64,000 nucleotides of DNA from Kallipyga massiliensis ph2 (GTDB lineage Bacteria; Bacillota; Clostridia; Tissierellales; Peptoniphilaceae), in assembly GCF_000311985.1 (NCBI RefSeq), contig NZ_HE978585.1:964224-1028223 (forward strand). The letters are read 5' to 3'. The notes below the pieces were generated by a model. That model saw nothing but the letters and a program-made list of their open reading frames with translations. It searched no databases and was not told where the DNA came from. Shown here piece after piece: positions 7,248 to 15,754 of this stretch (positions are counted from its first letter, which is position 1; each line of letters opens with the position of its first letter). The position numbers were made by a program, and so were the translations under genes.

Positions 7248-9770
7248 ATGGATATTAAGAGATTCTTGCTTTCTTATTTGCAATCAGAGAATTATGAGCC
7301 CATTCGGGTTCAGGAACTGGCCGATTTCTTTGGCCTGGAAGGGCAAGAAAGACTGGACTTTTACCGGATCATTGATGACCTCCTGGACCAGGAGGTGGTT
7401 AGGATGACCAAGCGGGGCAAGGTTCTTGCTTACAGCTCATCCAAGAAAAAGACCAAAAAATCCCATAAAAAAGAGAAGAAGGAGGGGAATTCCGGATTGG
7501 ATCCGGAAGACTTCTACCAGACGGTAGATATGCCCATGCCTTCTCCGGAAGGGGGGAAGCCTATCCTGGGGGAGGCTGACCCGGTGGAAGGGGAAGAGGA
7601 TGTCCCGGAGCCGAGTAAAGAGAGCCAGGAGAATCGGGGCCCCCGAAAGAAAAATGAGGGGAGGATCCAAGGGAATGCCAAGGGCTTTGCCTTCTTCATT
7701 TCGGATAACCCTGAAATGGAGGATGTCTTTATCGGCCCGGATGACCTAAACGGAGCCCTTCATGGGGACCGGGTCCGTATCCAGGTGACCAACCAGGGCG
7801 ACTCCTCCAAAGGGAAGAGGGCTGAGGGCCGGGTCATGGAGGTCTTGGAAAGGAATCCCAAGAAGATTGTTGGCCGCTACCAGGATATGGGGGGCTATGG
7901 ATTCGTCATACCCGACCAGAAGGCCTATTCTAAAGACATTTATATCGATGGTGACAACGCCATGAATGCCAAGGAAAACGACAAGGTCCTGGTTCGGGTC
8001 GACCGTTTCGAAAAGGATAAGGAAAATCCGGAGGGCCATGTCCTCATGGTCATCGGTCCAATGGATGGAAAGGGGGTGGATATCACCTCCGTGACCATGG
8101 CCTATGACCTTCCCTATGAGTTTTCCGAAGAGACCAAGGCCGAAGTTGCCCGGCTCCCCAAAGAGGTCAAGCCGGAGGAAATCAAGGATAGGAAGGACCT
8201 GAGAAAACTCTATACGGTGACCATTGATGGGGCCGATGCCAAGGACTTTGATGATGCCATTTCTGTCGAAAAGCGGGGGAACTATTATAACCTATACGTC
8301 CATATTGCCGATGTTTCCCATTATGTGAAAGAAGGAAGCGCCTTGGACAAGGATGCCTTCGCTCGGGGAAATTCCGTTTACCTCCTCGACCGGGTTATCC
8401 CCATGCTGCCTGAAGACCTGTCCAACGGCCTCTGCTCCCTCCTTCCCGGCCAGGATCGCCTGGCCATGACCACCCAAATGACCCTGGATGAGGAAGGAAA
8501 GCTGGTGGATTACCAGTTTTACCGGTCGGTGATCCGGTCCGACCACCGGCTGGTTTATGAGGACGTATCCGATTATTTGGAATTCGGTAAGGTATTTACC
8601 GAGGACGGAAGCCTTTACGACCGACTGGATTTGATGGAGGTCCTCTTTAGCAAGCTCCACCACCACCGGATGGAGGAGGGGACCATCGACTTCGATTTTC
8701 CGGAAATCCGGGTGGTCCTTGATGAGGAGGGCCGGCCGGTGGAAGTGGGCCAGGAGGAAAGACGGGTGGCCAACCGGATCATTGAAGAGTTTATGATCCT
8801 TAATAACGTGGTTGTTGGTCGCCATTTCTATGACCTCAAGCTTCCCTATATCTACCGGATCCATGGCCTGCCTTCTCCGGAGGCCATCGACCGCTTGAAC
8901 CGGGTCCTCCAGGCCTACCGCTACCCCATGGTTTCGGACCAGGCCCAGCCGGGAGAGCTTCAGGATATCCTCCGTCTGGCGGAAGGGAAGAAGGAGGAGT
9001 CTTTCATCCAGATGGTGGTCCTGACCAGCCTCCAAAAGGCCATTTACAGCCCTTCCACGACCATGCATTTTGGCCTGGCTGCAGACCACTACTCCCACTT
9101 CACCGCTCCCATCCGCCGGTATTCGGATTTGATTGCCCACCGCCTACTCAAGGCCTGGTTGGACGGTCATCCTTTAAAGGACGGTCAAGTCAAGGAAAAA
9201 ATCTTTGACCAGTGCATCCATATCACGGAGACTGAGGAGAATGCTGAAGATGCGGAACACGATGTTGTCGATATGAAGTGCGCTGAGTATATGCGCCAAT
9301 ATATCGGAGACACCTTCTCCGGAGTAGTTTCTTCCCTAACCAATTTTGGCGTCTTTGTTGCCTTGGACAATCTTGTCGAAGGGCTGGCCCACTTCCGGGA
9401 TATGACCGATGATTACTATACCTATGATGAGGACCATTTCGTCGTTCGGGGGGAGAGGACTAACCGGAAGATCCATTATGGGGACCGGGTCTCGGTTCTT
9501 TTAACCGGGTCCAATCCGGAAACTCGGGAGATCGACTTCAAGATCCTCTGGCCGGATGAGGGCGAAAAGGGGGGAACAACCTCCAAAGAGTCCAGTGGGA
9601 GAAGGAGGACTCACCCCGGGAGGGACAAGCACCGGACAGGAAATAAGAGCATGAAGGGGGGAAAACCCTCCAAGTCTTTCCAGACCCGGATGGAAAAGAC
9701 CGGTGGACGGCAGAAAAACCGCAAGCCCTTCTCCAACCGAGGGGGAAGGCAGCGGAAGAAAGGAAGATAG
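7248..9770 (+). CDS. rnr: Ribonuclease R
   Basis: 840 residues from the ATG at 7248, chosen for its AAGGAAGG site; the frame opens 28 codons earlier without one. Order: N-terminal winged-helix (about 1-65), a charged linker rich in Lys/Glu, two cold-shock OB domains ('GFAFFISDNPEMEDVFIGPDDL', 'GYGFVIPDQ'), the RNB catalytic domain (about 310-650) with 'DGADAKDFDDAI' carrying the metal-binding Asp residues, an S1 domain ('GVVSSLTNFGVFVALDN') and a very basic C-terminal tail of about 60 residues. RNase R is a processive 3'-5' exonuclease that degrades structured RNA and works with tmRNA/SmpB in quality control. smpB follows 6 bases later. Confidence 0.96.
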   Translation: MDIKRFLLSYLQSENYEPIRVQELADFFGLEGQERLDFYRIIDDLLDQEVVRMTKRGKVLAYSSSKKKTKKSHKKEKKEGNSGLDPEDFYQTVDMPMPSPEGGKPILGEADPVEGEEDVPEPSKESQENRGPRKKNEGRIQGNAKGFAFFISDNPEMEDVFIGPDDLNGALHGDRVRIQVTNQGDSSKGKRAEGRVMEVLERNPKKIVGRYQDMGGYGFVIPDQKAYSKDIYIDGDNAMNAKENDKVLVRVDRFEKDKENPEGHVLMVIGPMDGKGVDITSVTMAYDLPYEFSEETKAEVARLPKEVKPEEIKDRKDLRKLYTVTIDGADAKDFDDAISVEKRGNYYNLYVHIADVSHYVKEGSALDKDAFARGNSVYLLDRVIPMLPEDLSNGLCSLLPGQDRLAMTTQMTLDEEGKLVDYQFYRSVIRSDHRLVYEDVSDYLEFGKVFTEDGSLYDRLDLMEVLFSKLHHHRMEEGTIDFDFPEIRVVLDEEGRPVEVGQEERRVANRIIEEFMILNNVVVGRHFYDLKLPYIYRIHGLPSPEAIDRLNRVLQAYRYPMVSDQAQPGELQDILRLAEGKKEESFIQMVVLTSLQKAIYSPSTTMHFGLAADHYSHFTAPIRRYSDLIAHRLLKAWLDGHPLKDGQVKEKIFDQCIHITETEENAEDAEHDVVDMKCAEYMRQYIGDTFSGVVSSLTNFGVFVALDNLVEGLAHFRDMTDDYYTYDEDHFVVRGERTNRKIHYGDRVSVLLTGSNPETREIDFKILWPDEGEKGGTTSKESSGRRRTHPGRDKHRTGNKSMKGGKPSKSFQTRMEKTGGRQKNRKPFSNRGGRQRKKGR

Positions 9771-9776
9771 GAAGAC

Positions 9777-10244
9777 ATGGCCAAGAGTCAGGAAGGAACA
9801 AAACGGCTTGCCGATAACCGTCGGGCCCGCCATGAATATTTTATCGAGGAGAGCTTTGAGGCCGGATTATCCCTCCAGGGAACGGAAGTAAAATCCATCA
9901 AGGCCGGTCAAGTGTCCATAAAAGAAGCCTATGTCAGCATTAAAGACGGGGAGGCTTGGATGGAGGGAATGCATGTGACCCCCTATAAACAGGGGAGGCT
10001 CCAAGACCAGGACCCCCTCCGTCCCCGTCGTCTTCTCCTCCACAAGAAGGAAATCCAGAAGCTCTATGAGGGTGTCCAGAAGATGGGTTATACCATTGTC
10101 CCCCTGAATATCCACCTTCGAAATGGCTTGGTTAAGGCAGATATTGCCCTGGCCAAGGGTAAAAAGCTTTACGATAAGCGGGAAAGCCTCCGGAGGGGAG
10201 ATGACAGGCGCCGGGCGGAAAGGGCTATGAAGAATTATAGATGA
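9777..10244 (+). CDS. smpB: SsrA (tmRNA)-binding protein SmpB
   Basis: 155 residues, full length. 'NRRARHEYFIEESFEAGLSLQGTEVKS' is the conserved N-terminal beta-barrel entry, and 'KGKKLYDKRESLRRGDDRR' the C-terminal tail that mimics a tRNA anticodon in the ribosome. It delivers tmRNA to stalled ribosomes. It lies 6 bases after rnr, as is typical. The ssrA gene itself is not seen in this window. Confidence 0.97.
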   Translation: MAKSQEGTKRLADNRRARHEYFIEESFEAGLSLQGTEVKSIKAGQVSIKEAYVSIKDGEAWMEGMHVTPYKQGRLQDQDPLRPRRLLLHKKEIQKLYEGVQKMGYTIVPLNIHLRNGLVKADIALAKGKKLYDKRESLRRGDDRRRAERAMKNYR

Positions 10245-10255
10245 GGAGATTCAAG

Positions 10256-11239
10256 ATGCGATTGTTGAGACAAGACCATAAACCGGCTCCCTGGGTCCTC
10301 TATCTAGCCGGGGGCTGCTTCTGGGGAGTGCAAGGGTATTTTCAAAGGATAACCGGCGTTCTTGATACGGAGGTGGGATATGCCAACGGGATCCAGGCGG
10401 GGACATCCTACCACGAGCTCTCTCGGACTGACCACGCGGAGACGGTCAAGGTCACCTTTAATAGTGGGGTCCTGTCCCTGGAAGAGCTCCTGGCCCATTA
10501 TTTCCGGATCATCGACCCCACCTCCATCAATAGGCAGGGCAATGACCGGGGACGTCAATACCGGACCGGGATCTACTATGACCGGGATTTTCCTGAGGAA
10601 GGGCTGGTTAGGATCCATCGTTGCCTAGAGGCTTTGGAAAAAAGACTGGGTCAAAAGCCGGTCATCGAAGTGGAGGCTCTAAAAAACTGGGTTCGGGCAG
10701 AAGAAGCCCACCAGGATTACCTGGAAAGAAATCCCGGAGGTTATTGCCACATCAATCTTTCTTTAGCAGACCGGCCTTTGGATGAGGACTTCATCGATTA
10801 TCAAAAGCCAGCCAGGGAAACCTTGAAAAAAGAACTCAGCCCGGAGGCCTACCACATTACCCAGGAGGAGGGGACCGATCCCCCTTTTTCCCACCCCTAT
10901 GACCAGCTGGATGAACCCGGGATTTATGTCGATATTGTTTCCGGTCAGGCCCTCTTTTCTTCTCGGGATAAATTTGACGGAGGTTGTGGTTGGCCTTCAT
11001 TCTCCAAGCCCATCCTTCAGGAATCCCTTGCTTATAAAAAGGACCGAACCCTAGCCATGGAAAGGACTGAGGTCCGGTCCCAAGGGGCGGACTCCCACCT
11101 GGGCCATGTTTTTCCTGATGGCCCCCAAAATTTGGGTGGCCTCCGCTACTGTATTGACGGGTCCGCCCTTCGCTTCATCCCTCTTTCCAAGATGGAAGAA
11201 GAGGGCTATGGAAAGTGGATTCCTTTCGTTGAAAAATAG
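10256..11239 (+). CDS. msrAB: Bifunctional methionine sulfoxide reductase MsrA/MsrB
   Basis: 327 residues from the ATG at 10256, which has a GAGGAG site 6 bases upstream; an ATG at 10241 would overlap the smpB stop. MsrA domain first: catalytic 'GGCFWG' (Cys about residue 20) and 'GYANG'. MsrB domain second: 'FDGGCGWPSF', 'DSHLGHVFPDGP' and the catalytic Cys in 'RYCIDGSALRF' (about residue 298). The two halves reduce the S and R epimers of methionine sulfoxide. The zinc-binding CxxC pairs of some MsrB proteins are absent, as in the fused type. The smpB-proximal position suggests cotranscription with rnr-smpB. Confidence 0.95.
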   Translation: MRLLRQDHKPAPWVLYLAGGCFWGVQGYFQRITGVLDTEVGYANGIQAGTSYHELSRTDHAETVKVTFNSGVLSLEELLAHYFRIIDPTSINRQGNDRGRQYRTGIYYDRDFPEEGLVRIHRCLEALEKRLGQKPVIEVEALKNWVRAEEAHQDYLERNPGGYCHINLSLADRPLDEDFIDYQKPARETLKKELSPEAYHITQEEGTDPPFSHPYDQLDEPGIYVDIVSGQALFSSRDKFDGGCGWPSFSKPILQESLAYKKDRTLAMERTEVRSQGADSHLGHVFPDGPQNLGGLRYCIDGSALRFIPLSKMEEEGYGKWIPFVEK

Positions 11240-11243
11240 ATCA

Positions 11244-11277
11244 AAAAAAACGACCCATTTCGCTGGGCCGTTTTTTT
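11244..11277. terminator. Bidirectional terminator between msrAB and the TVP38 gene
   Basis: An A-run, ACGACCCA, loop, TGGGCCGT, then a T-run. One A/C mismatch in the stem. The A tract on the 5' side makes it work for the convergent minus-strand gene too, which ends two bases beyond it. Confidence 0.8.
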
Positions 11278-11278
11278 A

Positions 11279-11968
11279 TTAGGCTAAGAAAGTGGAGATC
11301 ATCCAGTTTACCAAGGAGGTCACCCCGAAGAGGTAAAGGAAGGTGGGGAGGGGCTTGCCGATTAGACAGATCAGGATAAAGCGGGAGAGGCGCATATCGC
11401 TCAAGCCCATAATCATGGTACTTGCATCATCGGGCAGGCCGGGGATGAGGTAGGCCAGAAGAAGGATGATGGAAGCGGTTCTTTCATTCTTGATTTTGGA
11501 TTGGATCTTGTAAAAGACCTCATCGGGGACGAAGGCCTTGACGAAGGTCTCCCCATAGCGGCGGGAGATAAGGAAGGAAGCAACGGATCCGACTAAGCTG
11601 CAGGCCATGACCGTCAAATAGCCGAGTACAGGTCCATAAGCCATATAAGCAGCTAATCCGGGAAGGGCACCGGGAATAACGGGGAAAAGCGTATTGAAAA
11701 GGATCAGGGCAACAGAGAGGATGTAGCCGATGGGACCCAAACCCTGGAAAAAGTCTTTGAGGGGTTCAGCGGAGGAAAACCAGTCCCTTTTATAACCATA
11801 AAAAAGGAAGATGGCCACCAAAACCAGAACGATTAGGGTGATATAACGAATTTTCTTTTCCACCCGACTGATTCGTTCACGGTCAATTTCATGATGGGGC
11901 CATTTTCTTGCTTGCATCATATCCTGACTATCTTCGCCCGGTTCTCTTCTATCGGCCAAACTCATCAC
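11279..11968 (-). CDS. TVP38/TMEM64 (DedA-like) membrane protein
   Basis: About 229 residues. The start is uncertain: GTG at 11968 or ATG at 11965 right behind AAGGGG, or ATG at 11920. A charged N-terminal tail is followed by a membrane helix and the VTT domain: 'ALILFNTLFPVIPGALPGLAAYMAYGPVLG', 'SLVGSVASFLISRRYGE' and 'LLAYLIPGLPDDASTMIMGLS'. The last part holds the Pro/Asp-containing re-entrant loop typical of this family. Relatives act in membrane lipid transport or scrambling; the substrate here is unknown. Transcribed alone on the minus strand, convergent to msrAB and divergent from nfnAB. Confidence 0.88.
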   Translation of the reverse strand: MMSLADRREPGEDSQDMMQARKWPHHEIDRERISRVEKKIRYITLIVLVLVAIFLFYGYKRDWFSSAEPLKDFFQGLGPIGYILSVALILFNTLFPVIPGALPGLAAYMAYGPVLGYLTVMACSLVGSVASFLISRRYGETFVKAFVPDEVFYKIQSKIKNERTASIILLLAYLIPGLPDDASTMIMGLSDMRLSRFILICLIGKPLPTFLYLFGVTSLVNWMISTFLA

Positions 11969-12029
11969 CCCTTTTCTCCCGGCGGCTGAAATAAGATCAT
12001 CTCCTATCTTCTTTCAAATTTTCGAAATG

Positions 12030-12058
12030 ATTATATACTATATTAGTAATACAGTCTA
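12030..12058 (-). promoter_or_regulatory. Promoter of the TVP38-family gene
   Basis: On the minus strand: TAGACT (12058-12053), a 17-base spacer and TATAAT (12035-12030). The whole 11969-12235 gap is AT-rich. On the plus strand only a weak extended -10 (TGG TACTAT, 12142-12150) is seen for nfnAB. Confidence 0.6.
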
Positions 12059-12235
12059 TAAATGATATGGATCCATCTCCCCAAATAAAGCATGAAAAAT
12101 ACCCGGAATATCGGACTTTCAGCCAAGTTGATAGCGGTTTGTGGTACTATTAAAGCGGTTTCCTATCGTTTTCGGAATTCTCAATCCCACTAGCTAAATA
12201 TGCACCATTATTATAGAGAAAAAAAGGAGGAGTGA

Positions 12236-14536
12236 ATGTTTGAGGTATTAAAACGTGTCCAAGAATCGGAACATATCTACACCTTGGTCCTGCATGCCCC
12301 AAGAATTGCCCGATCCTGCCTGCCTGGTCAGTTCCTTATTGTCAGAGTTGACCAGTATGGGGAAAGAATCCCCTTAACCATCGCTGATTATGACAGGGAT
12401 GGAGAGACGGTGACGGTTGCCGTCCAGGCCATCGGCAAGTCCACGCAAAAGCTGGGGCGGGTCAAAGAAGGCGAATACATCGCTGATATCGTTGGCCCCC
12501 TGGGTCAGCCTTCAGAGCTGGTGGAAAAAGACCCGGATGAGCTCAACCGGATGAAACTCTGTTTCATCGGTGGAGGCCTCGGCATCGCTCCCGTTTATCC
12601 CCAGGTCCGCTGGATGCATGAGCACGGAGTCAAGGTGGACGTCATCATGGGAGCCAGGACTAAGGACCTGATCTTCTGGGAAGAAAAGATGCGGGCAGTG
12701 GCTGATAATGTCTATATCACCACAGATGACGGTACATACGGTCGGGAGGGCTTGGTGACGAAATGCTTGGAAGACCTGGTCAAAAAGGAAGGAAAAGACT
12801 ATCAGCATGTGGTCGTCATTGGCCCCATGATTATGATGAAGTTTGTCACCCAGCTCACCGGTAAGGAAGGGCTGGATATCCCCACCACCGTTTCCATGAA
12901 CCCCATCATGGTGGATGGAACAGGGATGTGTGGGGCTTGCCGGTTAACCATCGGCGATGAGACCAAATTCGCCTGTGTAGACGGACCGGAGTTCGATGGT
13001 CACCTGGTGGATTTCGATGAGGCTCTTAAGCGGGCCCAGATGTACCGCACTCCGGAAGGCCGGGCGGCCCTCCGGATCAAGGACCGGACGGAGTTGGACC
13101 AGGACCACCACGGTCAATGTTCGGACCGGATGAGCGATGCTGACTTTGACCCCATGGTCCGCGTACCTATCGCTGAGCAGGACCCTTTGAAGAGGTCCCA
13201 GAACTTCCAGGAAGTCTGCTTGGGCTATACCAAGCAGGAAGCGATGTTAGAGGCCTCCCGCTGCTTTGAGTGTAAGAAGCCCCGCTGTGTGGAAGGCTGT
13301 CCGGTCAAGATCGACATTCCAGGCTTCATCAGTCAGGTTAAAAAGGGTGATATCAAAGCTGCCTACAAGATCCTCTCCGCTTCGACCTCCCTGCCTGCTG
13401 TCTGTGGGCGGGTCTGCCCGCAAGAAGAGCAGTGCGAAGGACCCTGCATCCGGGGGATCAAGGGAGAGGCTGTGGCCATCGGGAAGTTAGAACGCTTTGT
13501 CGCCGACTGGGCCAAGGACCATGAGATCCATCCGAAGTTGGATGAGGATGTGAAGGATTCGGGGCGGAAGGTGGCCATCATCGGTGCGGGGCCTGCCGGA
13601 TTAGCCTGTGCCACGGACCTGGCCAGGATGGGCCATCAGGTCAAAATCTTTGAATCCCTCCACTTGGCCGGCGGCGTCCTCCAGTACGGGATCCCGGAAT
13701 TCCGCCTCCCCAAGGATGAAGTCGTCAACTATGAGGTGGAAAACGTGGAACGCCTGGGGGTGGAAATCGAAAAGAATGTCCTGGTCGGACAGACCATCAC
13801 CATTCCCCAGCTCATGGAAGAGGAGGGTTTTGATGCTGTCTTTATCGCTTCCGGAGCCGGTCTTCCCCGCTTTATGAATATCCCGGGAGAGAACCTCAAC
13901 GGCGTTTTATCCGCCAATGAGTATCTGACCCGGACCAACCTCATGCACGCCTTTGATAAAAAGTACGACACCAGCGTCAACCGTGGCAACCGGGTCATTA
14001 CCATCGGGGGAGGAAACGTGGCTATGGATGCGGCCCGGACCGCCCTCCGCCTGGGTGAAGAATCCCGGATCGTTTACCGGCGTTCGGATGCGGAGCTTCC
14101 CGCTCGTCGAGAGGAAATTGAACACGCTAAAGAAGAAGGCGTTATTTTCAACCTCCTCCAGAATCCTGTTGAAATTTATGGGGATGACCAGGGGTGGATT
14201 TCCGCAATCAAGTGCATCAAAATGGAACTGGGTGAGCCGGATGAATCCGGCCGTCGTCGGCCGGTTCCCATTGAAGGGTCGGAATTTGTCCTTCCCTGTG
14301 ACACCCTGATTATGGCCCTGGGAACCAATGCCAACCCCCGCGCCACCCAGGGCATGAAAGGCCTGGAAAAGAACCGCTGGGATGGGATCATCATCGATGA
14401 AGAAACCGGGGCCACCAATATTCCGGGCGTCTTTGCCGGCGGTGATGCCGTAACAGGGTCCGCTACCGTCATCCTGGCCATGGGCGCCGGACGTCAGGCA
14501 GCTAAGGGCATTGACCAATACCTGGCTAGCTTATAA
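12236..14536 (+). CDS. Fused NADH-dependent ferredoxin:NADP+ oxidoreductase NfnAB
   Basis: 766 residues joining both Nfn subunits. Residues about 1-285 are the NfnA part: a flavodoxin-reductase fold with 'GERIPLTIADYD' for FAD, and 'GTGMCGACRL...FACVDGPEFD' carrying the [2Fe-2S] ligands. Residues about 305-766 are the NfnB/GltA-like part: 'CFECKKPRCVEGCP' and 'CGRVCPQEEQCEGPC' for two [4Fe-4S] clusters, an FAD Rossmann motif 'GAGPAGLACATDLA' and a second nucleotide site 'GGGNVAMDAARTALRLG'. The enzyme couples NADH and reduced ferredoxin to NADP+ reduction by flavin-based bifurcation. A glutamate synthase small subunit is the other reading, but the fused NfnA half argues against it. Single gene with AAGGAGG site and strong terminator. 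Confidence 0.88.
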   Translation: MFEVLKRVQESEHIYTLVLHAPRIARSCLPGQFLIVRVDQYGERIPLTIADYDRDGETVTVAVQAIGKSTQKLGRVKEGEYIADIVGPLGQPSELVEKDPDELNRMKLCFIGGGLGIAPVYPQVRWMHEHGVKVDVIMGARTKDLIFWEEKMRAVADNVYITTDDGTYGREGLVTKCLEDLVKKEGKDYQHVVVIGPMIMMKFVTQLTGKEGLDIPTTVSMNPIMVDGTGMCGACRLTIGDETKFACVDGPEFDGHLVDFDEALKRAQMYRTPEGRAALRIKDRTELDQDHHGQCSDRMSDADFDPMVRVPIAEQDPLKRSQNFQEVCLGYTKQEAMLEASRCFECKKPRCVEGCPVKIDIPGFISQVKKGDIKAAYKILSASTSLPAVCGRVCPQEEQCEGPCIRGIKGEAVAIGKLERFVADWAKDHEIHPKLDEDVKDSGRKVAIIGAGPAGLACATDLARMGHQVKIFESLHLAGGVLQYGIPEFRLPKDEVVNYEVENVERLGVEIEKNVLVGQTITIPQLMEEEGFDAVFIASGAGLPRFMNIPGENLNGVLSANEYLTRTNLMHAFDKKYDTSVNRGNRVITIGGGNVAMDAARTALRLGEESRIVYRRSDAELPARREEIEHAKEEGVIFNLLQNPVEIYGDDQGWISAIKCIKMELGEPDESGRRRPVPIEGSEFVLPCDTLIMALGTNANPRATQGMKGLEKNRWDGIIIDEETGATNIPGVFAGGDAVTGSATVILAMGAGRQAAKGIDQYLASL

Positions 14537-14556
14537 CAGAAAGATTTGACAAGAAG

Positions 14557-14589
14557 AAAGGATAAGGCTTTTGCCTTATCCTTTTTTTT
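14557..14589 (+). terminator. Terminator of nfnAB
   Basis: AAAGGATAAGGC, loop TTTT, GCCTTATCC and eight or more T: perfect stem with a strong T tract. Confidence 0.9.
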
Positions 14590-14677
14590 GCCCTAAAGAC
14601 AAAAGGAACAAATTTTATAAAAAGCGGGAGGTTTGTGGGACACGGCCCATGCTAGGATGGGGGAGAGAGGAGGAAGT

Positions 14678-15754
14678 ATGACCTATCAGATTGCTTTTAT
14701 TGACCGGGACCGGTCCTATGCCCTACGGTGTAAAGAAGGCTTGGAGGAGAAGACCAGGGGTCTATTGAAAATTCATTTTTTTACCAACTGGAAGCAGGTG
14801 GGGGATCTTAAAGAGTTCTTCCATCCCGACCTCATTGTTGCAGATCATCCTCCCGGGGAAGAAGACCTTCCGGACCTATCCCTTTGGCCCCTCTATTTGT
14901 TGGTGGATCCGGAAGACGATCCGGTACTTCCGGACAAACCCGGACCGGACCAGGTCGTCACTTGCCTTTGGACACCCAGGCCGGGAAGAGGGCCGGGAGA
15001 GATCTACCGTTATCAGGACCTGACCGGCCTTCAAGAAGCTCTTTTCTTGGCCCTGTCTTTTCAGGCCACAAAGACCAAGGCGGAAGGGATAAATGAAGTT
15101 TCCCTCTTCCTCACCCCTTTTCGAGACTTCCCCCTTTCCTCCCTTGTTCAATCCTATTGTGCCTATCGGGCGGGTCTAGGGGAAAAGATCTTTTATTGGA
15201 ACAGGGATCCTTTTTCGGATATGCCAACTGTCTCGAAAGGAGGATCTTGGTCAACGCTCTATTTGGCCCTTCTCAGTCAAAAAATGAACCTGTCCCTCAG
15301 GGTCAAGATGGCGGAGGCTGTTGATTCGCGAGGTTTTTCTTACTTTCCCCCTCCCCGATCCCCAGGAGATGGATGGAAGCTGGAGGATCGGGACCTGAAG
15401 CCGGTCCTCTCCTGCCTTGGATCCGACTATGACCGGGTGGTCGTGGATTGGCCGGGCCAGGCCTTCCTCTATGATGAGGACGTCTTTGCCGGAGGCCAAG
15501 CCCATCTCTGCCTACCGGGGAAAATTTCTCCTAGCCGGCTTGAGGGCTTGATGGAAGATTACCTGAGGATCCAACAAAGGCCCAACCTTCTATTTTTAGG
15601 GAAGGAAGGCAGGGAAGGGAAAATGGAATCGGCAAGAAGAAAGGGGTTTAGGGCCGCTTGGATCAATCCCTTTGAGAAGAAAAAAGATGACTTTTGGAAG
15701 GAGGTTGAAAATGACCTTTATGGAGGTGCCCCTCTCCTCCGGAACAGGGGATAA
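14678..15754 (+). CDS. TadZ/CpaE-like protein with degenerate P-loop
   Basis: 358 residues from the ATG at 14678, which follows GAGGAGGAAG closely; an upstream in-frame start lacks a site. N-terminal 110 residues resemble a receiver fold ('YQIAFIDRDRSYALRCKEGL', 'FFHPDLIVADHP'). Residues about 140-300 follow the MinD/ParA-like layout of TadZ: a beta strand 'EVSLFLTP', then 'FRDFPLSSLVQSYCAYRAGLGEKIFYWNRD', and later 'DYDRVVVDWPG'. At the place of the KGGxGKT P-loop there is 'PFRDFPLSS', so ATP binding is probably lost. TadZ marks the pole for Tad pilus assembly. It overlaps the FHA gene by 44 bases. The family call rests on layout and neighbours and is moderate. Confidence 0.55.
   Translation: MTYQIAFIDRDRSYALRCKEGLEEKTRGLLKIHFFTNWKQVGDLKEFFHPDLIVADHPPGEEDLPDLSLWPLYLLVDPEDDPVLPDKPGPDQVVTCLWTPRPGRGPGEIYRYQDLTGLQEALFLALSFQATKTKAEGINEVSLFLTPFRDFPLSSLVQSYCAYRAGLGEKIFYWNRDPFSDMPTVSKGGSWSTLYLALLSQKMNLSLRVKMAEAVDSRGFSYFPPPRSPGDGWKLEDRDLKPVLSCLGSDYDRVVVDWPGQAFLYDEDVFAGGQAHLCLPGKISPSRLEGLMEDYLRIQQRPNLLFLGKEGREGKMESARRKGFRAAWINPFEKKKDDFWKEVENDLYGGAPLLRNRG

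Noticed and set aside
8292-9140. Minus-strand open frame of 282 codons
   Set aside because: Antisense to the catalytic part of RNase R; no family features and no ribosome site.
12236-14536. Glutamate synthase small subunit or dihydroorotate dehydrogenase electron subunit
   Set aside because: Both halves are present in one chain with NfnA- and NfnB-type cluster motifs; no glutamate synthase large subunit or pyrD gene is nearby.
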